The notes under the pieces were generated by a model. It was not told the origin of the DNA, searched no databases, and saw only the letters and a list, made by a program, of their open reading frames with translations. Shown piece by piece: positions 34,495-47,820 of a stretch of DNA of 64,000 bases (the first letter of the stretch is position 1; each line of letters opens with the position of its first letter). A program made the position numbers and the translations under genes. Origin of the DNA: Spinellus fusiger. Its lineage: Eukaryota; Mucoromycota; Mucoromycetes; Mucorales; Phycomycetaceae. The stretch covers positions 185,487 through 249,486 of the forward strand of contig JALLLS010000055.1 of assembly GCA_025094145.1 (NCBI GenBank). Reading direction: 5' to 3'.

Positions 34495-36484
34495 ATGGAC
34501 AAAGCACCACCGATTGCACGTGAATTGACTGTCAATGAAATATCCCAAGATCCATTGACAGAAACAACCATGTCATTACAACACATACTTGAAGATCTAT
34601 TGAGAAACTCAGAAAAGGCGGGGTCTATTCGTTTTGATGAAGATTCAACATCGGTGCATGCCGATGCTGTTCTTCATACTCACAGAATCGAACCAGCACT
34701 GATCAGAGACGCAACACTGAATGAATCCAAACTATTTGCAGCCAGTATGGGTGTTTCAAACACGCCTTTGAGGTTGGAAGACAACAACAGCACATAAAGA
34801 GCAATAGAGAAGGCAATAGGCTGAGCCTGTGCAATAAGACTAATCAATATAGAATGCATGCCCATTGGGGTTCTGATCCAACCCCACTAAAAGAACCAAT
34901 GGACGATGAGACAACGACAACGACTTTGCTTGCTACTGCTCAAAAGCTTGCTGATCTCTGGCAAGTACCTCCAACCACAACAGCAACAACAGCAACAAAA
35001 ACAAAAAAAAACAACAAAGAGAGTCTTTATTTTATTGACAATGATTGAAAAAATAGCAATTCTCCTGAGCTCACGGACAAAATAGAGCAGCTCAGGAAAA
35101 GACACAGGAAAAGCCGTACATCTGTGGATCAGTTAAAGAAGGAGTTGGAAAAGGTAATGTAAAGAGAGAGTGTGTGTGAGAGTGAGAGGATGAGTGAGCT
35201 GTGGTATTGACTGTGGACGTACTTAGGACACACAAGAAGTGGAGATGTATTCTAAAATACCACTGTTACCTGTATCCCAAAAGAAAGAAGCAGAAGAAGA
35301 AGGAGGAGAAATGGGACACTTGAGGATGCAGGCTGAGTTAAAGCATAAGAGCGAAAAGGTTGCAGAATTAAAGAAGAAGGAAAAGGAACAAAGACAAAAG
35401 GTAGGTATCTGAGAGGAGCAGTGCTTCTTCTTGTGCCCCTCACCACTGACTCTGTAATAATAGCAACAGGAACTAAAAGAAGACATTGCAAAAGAAAAGA
35501 ACACCTTGGGGTTAGTCAGGAGAGAATCCATTTCATTGCGTCCGGGAGATCCTGCCAATACACATATTGAAGTGCATAAAAGGGTATGTTGTGTGGGGTT
35601 GAGCTGCTCTTCTGATGCCAGTGTAGGAGATAGAGAAGTTGAGAAGAGACATAGCAAAAGAGAATAAACTCGTTGAAGAGTATGGTAAATAGACAAGAAC
35701 AACACACTTCTATAGGAATGCATTCATGTTTGTGATAGTGCTAAAGACAGAAGAATATACAAAGACAAAAGAAAGAACAGAGCCAGAACCCACACCACCC
35801 ACACCAGGCCTCACTTCTCATGCACTCTACAGTGCACTCTGCTCTCATATGGAGTCATTTGTAGACTTGTTGAATGAAGTAAGCTGTCTTGTACTATGAG
35901 TTACTAATAGCAGTAGAAGGGCTCATCTGCAGTGGAACAAGACGGAACGAATGAGTTGGTTAGAATAACAGTGAGTTATCCATTCTATTCTGTCCATAGA
36001 CTTATTCTATCAGAATGAGATACGATCAACATTAGAGAAGATTCTGCACCATCTGAGTCAAATCAAGGCAGCCAATACCTACCAGGCGTATCTACAGTAA
36101 GAGGACTACACTAGGAAGGGGGGGCACTTGTAGATGGGTAAGGTATATGTAATCCACTGTTCTATTAGACACATTGACCAGAAGATATTGAGTTTTACTG
36201 TGCAAAACCCCCAACAAGTCCCTGAAACAACCACTGAAGAAGAACCACCTTATCAGCCCTCTCATATGGCAAGACTCATTGCCAAGATACTCCTGTTTCT
36301 TCAAGCACCTGCTATTCGGACGATAGGTGTTCCTTTGGCTGTATTGAAAGAAGAAGTCTTTTCATTTGCAGAGTCTATAGGTGTGGAGGAATCAGTAGCC
36401 TCCCAGGCCATTTACAGACTAGTGGGAGCAGGACTCATCTCCACTGATAGATACTCAGAAGATCTAATAACAACTCTTGGATAA
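34495..36484 (+). CDS. Unknown coiled-coil protein with a C-terminal winged-helix-like domain
   Basis: Ten exons can be joined in phase to 470 aa: 34495-34772, 34853-34964, 35070-35153, 35227-35400, 35470-35583, 35627-35684, 35739-35878, 35917-35970, 36014-36096, 36169-36484. The N-terminus (MDKAPPIARELTVNEISQDP) is unstructured. The middle has charged heptad-like coiled coils (IEQLRKRHRKSRTSVDQLKK, then KVAELKKKEKEQRQK and IEKLRRDIAKENKLVEEY). A helical hairpin follows (NEIRSTLEKILHHLSQIKAA), and the C-terminus (ARLIAKILLFLQAPAIRTIG then VPLAVLKEEVFSFAESIGVE) looks like a small winged helix or cullin-like fold. I do not recognise the family. The architecture recalls kinetochore, spindle-pole or checkpoint-adaptor proteins, but nothing in it is diagnostic. 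The first intron uses a weak donor, AG|GTTGGA. It converges on the Rab gene with 159 bp between stops. Confidence 0.6.
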
Positions 36485-36490
36485 GATATA

Positions 36491-36530
36491 TACACACACA
36501 CACACACACACATACACACACATACACACC
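36491..36530. repeat. (CA)n microsatellite
   Basis: A run of ACACAC with two interrupting T lies between the converging stop codons of the coiled-coil and Rab genes. Confidence 0.8.
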
Positions 36531-36643
36531 GTGGAGAAGGAGTGTCCTTTTATATCACTTGCTTGTAGGGTGGAGGGAATGGGGTGTATCAACAAAAGCT
36601 ATTAAATTTGAATTATGTTACAAACAAGCAGGCAAAGACACAT

Positions 36644-37694
<1,051 letters not shown>

Positions 37695-39181
37695 TGGATT
37701 TTTTTTAAAAAAAAAAAGAATACTTATAAAAGAGAGAGAAAAGAGAGAGAGAGAGATGAATTTTCCTTTATATATAGGAAAATAGAAATACAGCAAGGCA
37801 GGAAACAAGGCAGAAAAAGGAGAACAAAAGGAGAACAAGAAGGCTGTAATAAAGTAGAACAAGAAAGAAAAGAGAGTGGAGTGGAGTTGTATCTCTGCTT
37901 CTGTGTCGCCATGGCTGAAGTTGAATAATTCAGCTCATCCCTTTACCAGAGAAAATACATCCTCATTCATTGGCGCTTATCTACACATTTAACGACTTGT
38001 CTGGCCTTTAAGCGGAGACAGTGTCTTTTTGAGTGGTTGGTGTATCTTCCTTATTTGGTAGTCTATTTTCTAAATCAAAGGACTTCTGGGATTCAATTCT
38101 ATATTTCCCTTTGTAAAATAAATAACTATCAAATTGTATTATGAATAGAATTGTTTATTATGATACTGTAGCTAATACTGTAGTATTACTGTGGCTACTG
38201 CCAAGATGCATTTATTATAGCAATAGAACCCATACTTGGGGCCTACTACCTTATTCTAGGGAGATGGATAGAACCAGAGGACTCTACCCTAGATACTATT
38301 GACTTTTTAAAGATACTACTTGGGACTGGTCTGAGAGTCCTTACTTGCTAATAACAAATGTCCTGTAGGTTTCAATGTTGTTTCTGTTGAACAGTTGATA
38401 TTCAGTCGATGAATGAATGAGTGAATGAATGGAATGACTGTACTATTCTTGATATAGATAAATCTCGGCTCTCTTCTATAGACATTCACCACTGGAACTG
38501 ACTCTATAGTCTTTTTAACGAATACCACTTTCAATAGTGTTATGCACTCTTACTGTGAGCTTATGGATAACATATTAAAAGAAGATGGATGACTGAATTG
38601 TAATACTGGGGAGATTCTGGTTCTACTCTTTTCCTTTTATAGTTAATTTATACTTTTCAGTTGTAAAGTGAATGTTGATTGCTAAAATAGGCAAATAGAA
38701 TTTGAAATGTATTATTTAGATGGCGAAAGACATATTTTAAAACACATTAGCCAATCATAACATTTTTTAGTTTAATAGTCCGTTTTTTTCCTTATTTATA
38801 CCAAAAATCTTTAGATGTGTACAATAGACATCATCAACTTAGTTCCAACCCTATCAAACATAGTGTTCTGCATCCCTCATGTATGTTTCTTTGGGTCTTG
38901 TTTGAATCACCCACAGTGAGAAGGATGCACCTGCTCCTACAAACAGTATTTGAATTCTTTATAGCATATCATACACCAAGAAATTAGTATTTATAATACT
39001 GATATCAATAGAAATAGGAATAGAAATAGAAATACCACCAGTCAAATGTCCTTTCTTCTTCCCCTTCTTCCTTGCTCTACCTAGAACTTACAGATCTGCC
39101 TATACTTCCTAGAAATGTGCTGATGTCATGAAGCGAATGAACTCCGAAGTGGGCGATAAAAAGAATAAATAAGCACTATGG
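37695..39181. other. Intergenic between divergent Rab6 and SurE-like genes, with a possible short upstream ORF
   Basis: No firm gene is seen. Directly before the SurE-like start a 14-codon frame MKRMNSEVGDKKNK ends at 39171, only 10 nt before the ATG at 39182. It may be an upstream ORF or the last exon of a tiny gene. Candidate exons further up (ATG at about 38815 reading MCTIDIINLVPTLSNIVF, and EKDAPAPTN near 38920) have splice-like borders but no recognisable product. Confidence 0.35.
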
Positions 39182-40630
39182 ATGTACAGCTTGCAAGAAC
39201 TGACAGATAAAATGCTAAACAAAAAAAGACCCTTGAAAGTACTTTTTACTAATGATGATGGCAAGTAGTGTATGTATATATAAATATATATATAGAGAGA
39301 GAGTGTGTGTGTGCGTGTGTATCTATCGTCTTGCTCTTATTTATATGTCCATGGTTTGAATCCTCAGGCCCTCCAAGTGAAAGAGAGTCTCCATTTGTCT
39401 TGCCCTTTGTAGAACTCATGGAAAGTCTTGGCTGGCAGATAAAGTACTTGCTTAGGAATCTACAGGGGCAAATCTAACCCTCACAGAGTGTGTTTGCCTG
39501 ACAGCCAAAAATCATGGATTTCAAAGTCATTTCTTATCAAAGACACTGTCCATAAGAGTTATTATAACCGCAAGACAAAACAAACTTATACTGAACAGCA
39601 AGACAGTTCTGATTTTGTGCTGGTAAAAAATGACAAGCAACTGGGCTACTGATTCTCTAGTATTTATGTTTATGTATGCATGTGTTATTTCTGGCTGGTA
39701 TAGTTGAGTGGGACACCTGCTTCGTGTGTTAACATCGCCATTCACCACCTATTCAAAGAAGAAACATTTGATCTTGTTGTTTCTGGTCCTAATCTTGGCA
39801 GGAACTCTTCTACGTAAGCTACTACCAACACTGTTTATTTATTTTATTTTTAAAAAATTAAAAAGAGACTCATCCAGTATACAGAATCTACACCCTTGCC
39901 TCAGGCACAGTAGGTGCTGCCATGTAAAATCAATAGGTAGTGGAGTGAATTAACTGACTCTTGTCAAGGGAGGCTGCATTATGTGGCTATAGAGCCATTG
40001 CTCTTTCATTTTCATTCTATTCCATGAATTTCGAGGGTGAAAAGAGCAAGAATGCCTGTGAGATGGGTAAATACACCTCTACAGAACCACGGGTACAGCA
40101 GAGAATAACCACTCTAGGAAGCCTCTAGAGTTCTACAGCATCTCGTCGCAAAGAACGCATGGCCTGACCATGGGCTGTTCAATGTCAATGTGCCTTTGGT
40201 AGACTATGCCTGCCCTGTACATCTTACCCGTCTGGACAAAACAACTTGTGGAAGTCTATTTCGACCCGTGTCTGATCCTCATTCCTCATCTGAAAAGGAG
40301 TCCTCCCACAAGCTGTTGGGTATTTTCTCCAGACAAACACCACCCCCCACCCCCACTATGTTTAAATTTGCACCTGCTTATGCTACATTGCCCAATACTT
40401 CACCTGAGTCAGGCACCGATACATGGGCCATTGATCATCACTACATTTCAGGTAACTTTTTTTGTTTGTTTTTGTGTGTTTGTTTATATATATATCTATA
40501 TAAAACTTGTAGCTATGACGGAATAAAAAAGTAACTCACTTGAGGTTGAATAGTAACACCCATGGTAGCGGCATTTGGTTATCCTGAAAAGAGTGTGGAT
40601 TATGAGTTGGAGACACTGAATAAACTCTGA
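39182..40630 (+). CDS. SurE-like 5'/3'-nucleotidase (survival protein SurE family)
   Basis: This is a metal-dependent phosphatase of the SurE family, active on nucleoside monophosphates. Eight exons (39182-39260, 39368-39443, 39487-39622, 39704-39813, 39885-39923, 39969-40066, 40122-40451, 40554-40630) give 314 aa from [21 protein letters not shown] start at the internal Met (39212) is equally possible. Family signatures: [17 protein letters not shown] (metal-binding DD of the NDDG motif), [44 protein letters not shown] (GPN motif), [15 protein letters not shown] and NVNVPLV. The GPPSE-SPFV wording is that of fungal SurE proteins, including the N-terminal half of Pby1-like fusions. No TTL domain follows here. 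Intron 1 begins with GC (GATG|GCAAGT) and no GT alternative preserves NDDGPP. The acceptor of exon 7 (GGAAG|CC) is the least certain junction. Confidence 0.9.
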
Positions 40631-41545
40631 CAAAGGACCCTTCTAGTAAATCCCGATAACTTTAAGCGGGTGTCACAGATCATCTTTTACTGTGACCCTT
40701 GTGCCCAGAGACAATAGAAGAAGAAGAAAAGAATAGAATGGACTGACGTAGACTGGAGTGTTTTCCAATAGGACGATGAGAGATAAAGTATCTATGAATG
40801 AGTACCTAGAAAAGATAAAGAAAAAGAAAACACTGTCTTATGAATACAATTCACTGTGGATATGCACATTTCCAGGTACATTTAGGCTGTGTACAAAGCG
40901 TAATCTCAATGTAGGCCCATAAAAGAGAAGAGAGAAAGAGAGAAAGAAAGAAAGAGAGAATTGGACCTTTGTCACCCTATATTTCTGTTTCTACTGGTAA
41001 ATCCTAATCAACCCATCCTCACCACTACAACCACTACATTCTCTAGTCATTTAAGTACTCATTACCAAATGACTAGGATTCATTGGCAGCTTCTCTACTG
41101 TTCATCATAATAAAGAGCCCTTTTTATATCTATCTATCATCTATCTATTTTATCTTATCTTATGGCCTGTGGAGTAGACTATACTCCATTCAATGACATG
41201 TCCCTCTAGCCATAGAACAAGGGTCTAGCCACAAAACAATAGAAGAGAAAGGGAAATGACTGGTAAAAGAATCACTCAAACTAAAGAAAACACACACCCT
41301 CTTTTCTCTCTCTTCTCTTTTATGGGCCTACACAATGCCCATCGTTGAATTCAAGGGTGAATCTCCACTGGTTGTTCCTCAATGAGTAAATACGTGCGGG
41401 ATGCGTGCGGGATATGAATCGTTAGAGTAAATTTTCTTTGCTCACTTAGATTTCCTCTTGTCCCTCCCTCTCCTCTTCTCCTCTTTGCCTTTTCTTCTTT
41501 CTTCTCTCTTCTCTCTTTTGTCACTTTTTTTGTCCTTTGCAAGTC
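40631..41545. other. Intergenic between two co-oriented genes
   Basis: No gene is seen. It contains short (GA)n runs at about 40925-40960 and a pyrimidine-rich stretch (TCTTCTCCTCTTTGCC...) at 41455-41530, just upstream of the phosphatase start and probably part of its promoter or leader. Confidence 0.4.
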
Positions 41546-43128
41546 ATGGGCAATCCTGATGAATGGCTAGATATTGTCCGCAAATGCGAATATCTTCCAG
41601 AACCAGATATTAAAAAACTATGTGAAACGGTAATGATGTGAGAGGGCTATTGGCCCATGCACTAAGAGGAGGAAAAAGAAGAAAGATGAGAAATGGTCAT
41701 CGTGGGCTGGACTCTGATACTAGTGTTTCTTATATATATCTATAAATAAAAAAAAAGGTCAAGGAACTTCTCATGGAAGAGTCTAATATACAACCTGTGC
41801 AATCTCCTGTTACTGTCTGTGGCGATATTCATGGTAATTCAACTGTTTTGATAGCAGGAAAAAAAAAAAAGACAAAGAACAAGGAGAGAGACAGCAAGTG
41901 GATAGGAATTTTATTGATGTATTGATTTTCATTGTTTGGATTCATGTTCTATAGGTCAGTTCTATGATCTGTTGGAGTTATTCCGTGTGGGTGGAGATGT
42001 GGAAACGACAAATTACATTTTCATGGTAAGCAGACTTGGCTTAAAAGTGGTGTTCTATGGGGCACGTCGATCTATTGGGAGGGAACAAGGGAGGTGTGTG
42101 CGTGTATATGAAGGTGTGAATAGACAGGTAGTGACGGATTCCTTTGTTAGGGTGATTTTGTCGATCGTGGCTATTTCAGTCTCGAGACATTTACTCTTTT
42201 GATGGCATTGAAAGCAAGGTAGGCTCATTCATAAAGATAAAACAAGTGTCCCCACTGTGTTTATAACGATGCCATCTATTGAAAAGGTATCCCAACAAAA
42301 TCACTCTATTGAGAGGAAATCATGAAAGTAGGCAGATAACACAAGTCTATGGATTTTATGGTATGGCAGTTTATCCGTGTAGATGGGTAGAAAATACAGA
42401 AAGAACTTATTTGATTCTGTTCTTTTGCAATCAGATGAGTGTCAGGCAAAATATGGAAATGCAAATGTGTGGAAGTACTGCTGTTCTGTATTCGATTATC
42501 TTACTTTGGCAGCGGTAAATAGACAGCAATAGACTGATGGCTCTATACATGAGACAGCTCATCCTCTTCTTTATCAGATCATTGATGGGTCCATTCTTTG
42601 TGTTCATGGCGGTCTTTCACCCGACATCAAAGCACTTGATCAGATACGAACAATACATCGTCTTCAGGAAATCCCCCATGAAGGCTCGTTCTGTGATTTG
42701 ATGTGGTCTGATCCTGAAGATATTGATACATGGGCAGTAAGTCCAAGAGGCGCTGGATGGCTATTTGGCAGTAAAGTAACAAGTGAGGTAGGCTATAGGA
42801 TACTTTGTGCATAACTCACACTTCTTAGTTCAACTACATCAATGGCCTCAACCTCATTGCAAGAGCACATCAACTGGTACAAGAGGGCTATAAATACCAC
42901 TTTCCAGATGATGAACTTGTCACTGTATGGTCTGCACCCAACTACTGCTACCGATGTGGAAATGTCGCTTCTATCATGGAAGTCCGTAATGCAGAGAATG
43001 TCACTGAGAAAGACTTCAAGATATTCGATGCTGTTCCTGATCAAGAACGGTTTGCTCCCTACAATACACGGACAGGTCTTGGTTTGACATCAAAACTCGG
43101 CGGCTCAGGTGGCCAATATTTCTTATGA
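41546..43128 (+). CDS. PP6/Sit4-type serine/threonine protein phosphatase catalytic subunit
   Basis: This phosphatase is PP2A-like and in yeast (Sit4) and animals (PP6) works with SAPS-domain subunits in TOR signalling and cell-cycle entry. Eight exons (41546-41629, 41758-41833, 41955-42025, 42151-42218, 42287-42360, 42435-42514, 42578-42787, 42829-43128) give 320 aa. Start [20 protein letters not shown]. Metal-site motifs GDIHGQ, GDFVDRG and RGNHES are all intact; then [57 protein letters not shown] and [14 protein letters not shown]. The [22 protein letters not shown] and [15 protein letters not shown] wording favours PP6/Sit4 over PP2A and PP4. It ends GGQYFL; the YFL end is retained after a Gly/Ser linker, and PP2A has DYFL. 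A carboxymethylated terminal Leu is likely by analogy. Confidence 0.93.
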
Positions 43129-46100
43129 GAGTCTTCTTTTTCGATTTTTTTTTTTCTTTTTAAAAAAACAAACAAACAATTGCAGTAAGAAACATAGCCC
43201 ACATCTGCTGCCACAATCATCTAAACGTCAACAGGGGTTTCTTTTTCTTTATCTTTTTCTTTATCTTTATCTCTATCTTCTTTATCTCTATCTTTCTTCT
43301 TCTTCTTTCATACCATCCCTTTATATATCATCATGTTTTTTCTGCTGTACTGTGTACATTCATTTCCCTACCATCTTATTGAAGTAGAGGATTATCTGGA
43401 AAATATCATATATATAGTATATAATGTCTCACTCTTGTAATAAAATATGTTATTGAAACACTATCTTTGATAAGACTCAATGGTCAATCTTTGGATTCAT
43501 CAAGGTAGTTTTACTCTCTTTTGTGTATTTCTATACTATGGATGGAAGCAGTGGTAGAACTCTTATGCACTGACCCCTGATACTGCAATGTCATGCCTTG
43601 AAGAATAGAAAATAAATTGACACATAAGTTGAAAATGAGCTGAAGGTCATTCTTAAAGGTGAATGGATAATCTCAAATGGATCCCTTAATTTAACTAATA
43701 CTCAACGCGTAACTGATAATAGTGATAATAACAGCGATAATAATAAGTAAATAAAATAAGTACTTGATGATTTCATGTTCTTTATCTAATGGAGTTTTCA
43801 TACGATACCAGCTTATAGATTGTTCCAATGTTCTAATGTTCTAATGTTCTATTGTTCTATTGTTCTATTGTTCTGATTTTGCACTGATAATTCATTGGAT
43901 ATAAATTACCTGCATAAATTTATTCCTGGGACGCTCCATACTTAATTATGTTTACATTAAAAAATGAATCAAAGATCTGTCTATCATTGACTATACTTGA
44001 ATAGTAATAATAATAATAATAGAGTACAAGATAGACCATAGCAGGAAAGGAATATATTGTAAAAGACAGAATTTTACTATAAAGTGAAAAGATGTAGACA
44101 TGGTTGTTGTTGATTACACCTTCTCTCTCAGATATCTTCTTTATCCATTAACATTAGTTTTAAAAATTGTAGAGCCTAGACCTACAAGTAGTAAATACAG
44201 TTAAGAAAATAATACAAAAGATGTGTGTATGTATAGATACATGAATAAATTATGATTTATTCATGCAGTACTACAAGATCCATTCCTTTAACAAATGTAG
44301 ACACTGTTAATAAAGTTACTGTATCTGTGTTCTTGGGATAATCCAATGCTTTAATGGTAAATATCTTTGGGGTAATGGATTAGATTGCCACTATTCACAT
44401 CATCTGTTATTCCTTGAGGCCTCATGTTGATTATCTCTATGCTCACCTATCTCCTAGTGGTTTATTTACTACCTTTGTACCATTCCTTATTATTCCCACA
44501 GGCTGACTGTTAAGACCCAACATGTACATAGCATAAAATTCAACTTATTTTTGTATTGTAGTTAAAACCACCAAGTCCTCTCACTTGCCCCAACGTTTAG
44601 CTCCAGAATGGGTAAATAGAAAGAAAAAATGAGGACTAGCACATCTTTCTCTGTAGGAAGCATTTGATTTATCTTCACATTAAACTTGGATCCTTGTAAA
44701 GAAATGTGTGCTTCAACCTCCAGATTTTTCATTCACTTAGTTTATTACGAAATGGTCAGGCATGGCTTTTGGCTTTTACTTGTGCAGTTCAGAACTTCAC
44801 AGCATAAATTATCAATGGTGAGCAACAGTAATAATTAAAACTTCCTGCCCAACAACTATTACTTTTGTCTATGTGTTTGAATGATACTATCTCTACCTAC
44901 CTATCTATCTCCTAAAAAATAATAGAAAATGAAACTTAATAATAATAATAGAAAACCCTGAATTGAAGACATACCCGAGCAAGTGAAAGACTAAGATCTT
45001 TATCAGTCTTTTAGCCATTAGTGTAAGCTACATATTCAGTAAAAAAATACCTGATAGATTTTTAAAGGGGAAGAAAGACATCTAGAAGTAATACTATTGC
45101 ATTCAGAGCCATACATATCTACACAGTCTATCCATGAAATACCTTGGCGTCTTTATTTATTTTCAAGGAAATCCTCAGGAAGAAAGTTCCAAAGAGTGTT
45201 GGTTCTTATTCCAGGTAGAATTCGGCATACTAGCAGATAAAGGTACAAAGTTTTATAAAAGGCCATTGATTATATGTAAGATAAAGACACTCCAGTATAT
45301 ATTGTACTGGATATTGGTCTATGTTAATAGGTGTTGGCTATACATACTATTCAGGTAAATCAATAAGTACTCAAAAAGACTTTTTAAATAAATGATACTA
45401 TAGTGTAGATAACTTTGTGAGATATTAAAATAGGCGATTCTTGCTATTAGCTATACTCTCCAAGTGTTTTTAGAACACCTTTTTAGTCGATATCACAGTC
45501 AAAGGAACACTCCTTGTGTGTGTGTGTGTGTGTTGGGTGGAGGTACCAATTCTATGGCATCAAAGATCTTCTCAGTTCAAAGATCCACGATGCTCCTATC
45601 TATGTAGTCGAACAAAAAGAGGCTAATACTAAGAAAACTTCAGAAATAGTATTGATTTGTAGCTTCAGTGGGCTTTTAACTGAATCTTCATCATGATTTG
45701 AGAATCGATTTTAAAAAAAAATTAAAAAGAGGAATTTAAACAAGAGATCAAAGAATCCAAACAATATAAACAAAAAGAAAGTAATTTATGGTGTCAATCA
45801 TGAAATATTCAAAAGAAGTATGCACTTTATCCACAGACAAGACATTAACATCGAGGACTTATCTGACTGTATCGATATTTTGAAAGTGGCATAAGAACTT
45901 AGTTCTCACAAACTCATCCACAGGCTAATTTATTATATGCACATGAGCATCAACATATCAACACTATGGGAGATATGACATATAGTAGGTAAACATAAAC
46001 TTGGCAAAGCTTCACCTTTTTTTTCTGAAGAGTGATACTTGTTTTCTAAATGCATATGACTACAAAGAACTAGAGAACATGTGCTTCGAATGAATGTATG

Positions 46101-47187
46101 AAACTCAACTGTATCTATGCTTTCAATCATCCTGAAAGGCTCAAAATGAATAAAAGCATTACTGTAAATGTAGTCAAAATAAGTCATTTATTAGAAAGTG
46201 TGGATGAGTCTGTATTTTTTTTTCAAGCTGCTCTTGCATGGACAAAAAATAACCTTGTTTTTGAGACAAATAGCGATATAAATGCCTTATGCCTTTACTG
46301 GAGGATCGATCTATGTTTTATCTATTAAAAAAATAGGGGAAAACAGAGGAAAATATAATATACAAGTAAAAGAGAAACCAGAGTATAGGACTAAAACCTT
46401 ATCAGAGAAAGTCATCTACTAGAAGAATGAAAACCAGGTGTATGATGCGAGCGTCAATAATTCTTATCCATGATCTATTGTATACGATTTACACAGATGA
46501 ATTTTGAGTCTATTATAGACAAAATTGAAGTAAATAATGATGTGATGAGGGTAGAAGGCATTGAATATTTGGTAAGAAGTGTTGTGATATGCATAAATAT
46601 AATACAAACATTCGAAACAATAAATTAAAGAAGCCTATCGTTATCCACTCATGAAAAACACAAGTAATATGAATAAAAATTTACAACTTTGATTCAACCC
46701 AGAACTTTACCCACTTTCTACTCTTATTGATGATTACTACAATAAAGGTGTTTTATATGTAGTGTATCAGATATGTTTATTTTATACCTACAGTTCAAGA
46801 GATGTAAATCAATTGTCTTTTAAAAATTTACTTTTATTTTTGATAGATTACAGTGATAATATTGTTTTCTATTACAATCTTTTTTCTTATGTCTTTATAC
46901 ATATATGTATATGCATATTCACTACCTAACAGCAACATATAAATACAAAAATCATAAAACTATTATCTTAAGAAAGCATAATATGGAAACAAAAAAAAAC
47001 TATTCAGACTTTAAAATATTAAAATAATTATGAGACCTTAGTTTATTTATTTAGTTCTCATTTACCCACAGAAAAAGAGAGAATGAGAATGAGAATAAGA
47101 GAAAAGAATTAAAAGGGATTATTGCAATTAATTATTGTAATGTAAGCGTCTAAATATATGCACACACGCATAGATGGGAGTGATCCA
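43129..47187. other. Intergenic, AT-rich
   Basis: There is no supported gene in 4 kb. Short tandem runs include (CTTTAT/CTTTTT)n at 43232-43310, TGTTCTAATGTTC-type 10-bp repeats at 43825-43875, and (GT)n at 45514-45533. A frame at 45134-45358 starts MKYLGVFIYFQGNPQEESSK, and YLG is a phrase found in LINE reverse-transcriptase thumbs. Nothing downstream supports this, so it is not called. Confidence 0.4.
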
Positions 47188-47820
47188 TCACTCACGAACT
47201 GGAAGCTTGATAATAGTGAATGCTGCAGATTCACCTATCTTTTGGTTGCCTCTTCTGTCATCATTGTTATCATACATTTCAAGGTGATAATCTTGTCGAC
47301 CATGGAAGAAAGGAAAGTGGATCATTGCGTAACCTTGGCTGAGATCAACATCATCAAGTGGTACCACTGAGAAATGTTGCTATGGTTAGCTTATACTACC
47401 TACCCTTTTCTATTGACTTACACAAGTTTTGTCTGGTGAAAGAGTTGGTAAGATTAAGGAACAAATGGCCACTGAATGAATAAATGAATAAAAATATGAA
47501 TAAAGGCTGATGATGGCATCTCCATAACTTACTAAGTTCTGTCAGGAAATTTAACTCCATCCATTGATTTCCTAAATAGTCAGTGTCAATTAGATACAAA
47601 CCAAGTGCATGCTGAAAGGCTACCATTCAACATAGTTCCGTGTCTCTTCCATCAATATAGAGCCATAGATAGGATAGGTACTATAGTAATTGATTGAATG
47701 TGTCAGTAAACAAGCAATCAAGTGAACAAACAAACAAACGCCCTACAATGCAATGTTCCATTTAGAAGCAGAAACAAAGGAGATCAAGGCAAAGAAAAAG
47801 ATTAGAACTGATTTGACCAT
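47188..47820 (-). CDS. Small secreted KRE9/GPI-anchored-like beta-sandwich protein
   Basis: Five exons (47747-47820, 47624-47680, 47533-47571, 47422-47471, 47188-47366) give 132 aa, all in phase. The signal peptide is MVKSVLIFFFALISFVSA. The mature part begins with TYPIYGSILMEETRNYVEWK, the pattern 'P-x-x-G-x2-L/W...W' found at the start of the Ser-Thr-rich/KRE9 superfamily. It continues with LVPLDDVDLSQGYAMIHFPF then FHGRQDYHLEMYDNNDDRRG and NQKIGESAAFTIIKL, matching the usual last strands (Y-x-L/I-E, D-x-D, IGxSxxFTI). No GPI signal or Ser/Thr stalk is seen, so it is probably secreted into the cell wall or medium. It is paralogous to the gene at 25388-26061, sharing signal peptide, intron positions and exon-2 length. 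Family assignment is by pattern, hence moderate confidence. Confidence 0.6.

Noticed and set aside
39324..39370. Possible tRNA-like T-arm (GGTTTGAATCC)
   Set aside because: It lies inside the SurE intron, and no acceptor stem or anticodon arm can be paired around it.
45134..45358. Frame starting MKYLGVFIYF, similar to a LINE reverse-transcriptase phrase
   Set aside because: Only a three-residue YLG match. No polymerase motifs are found nearby on either strand.
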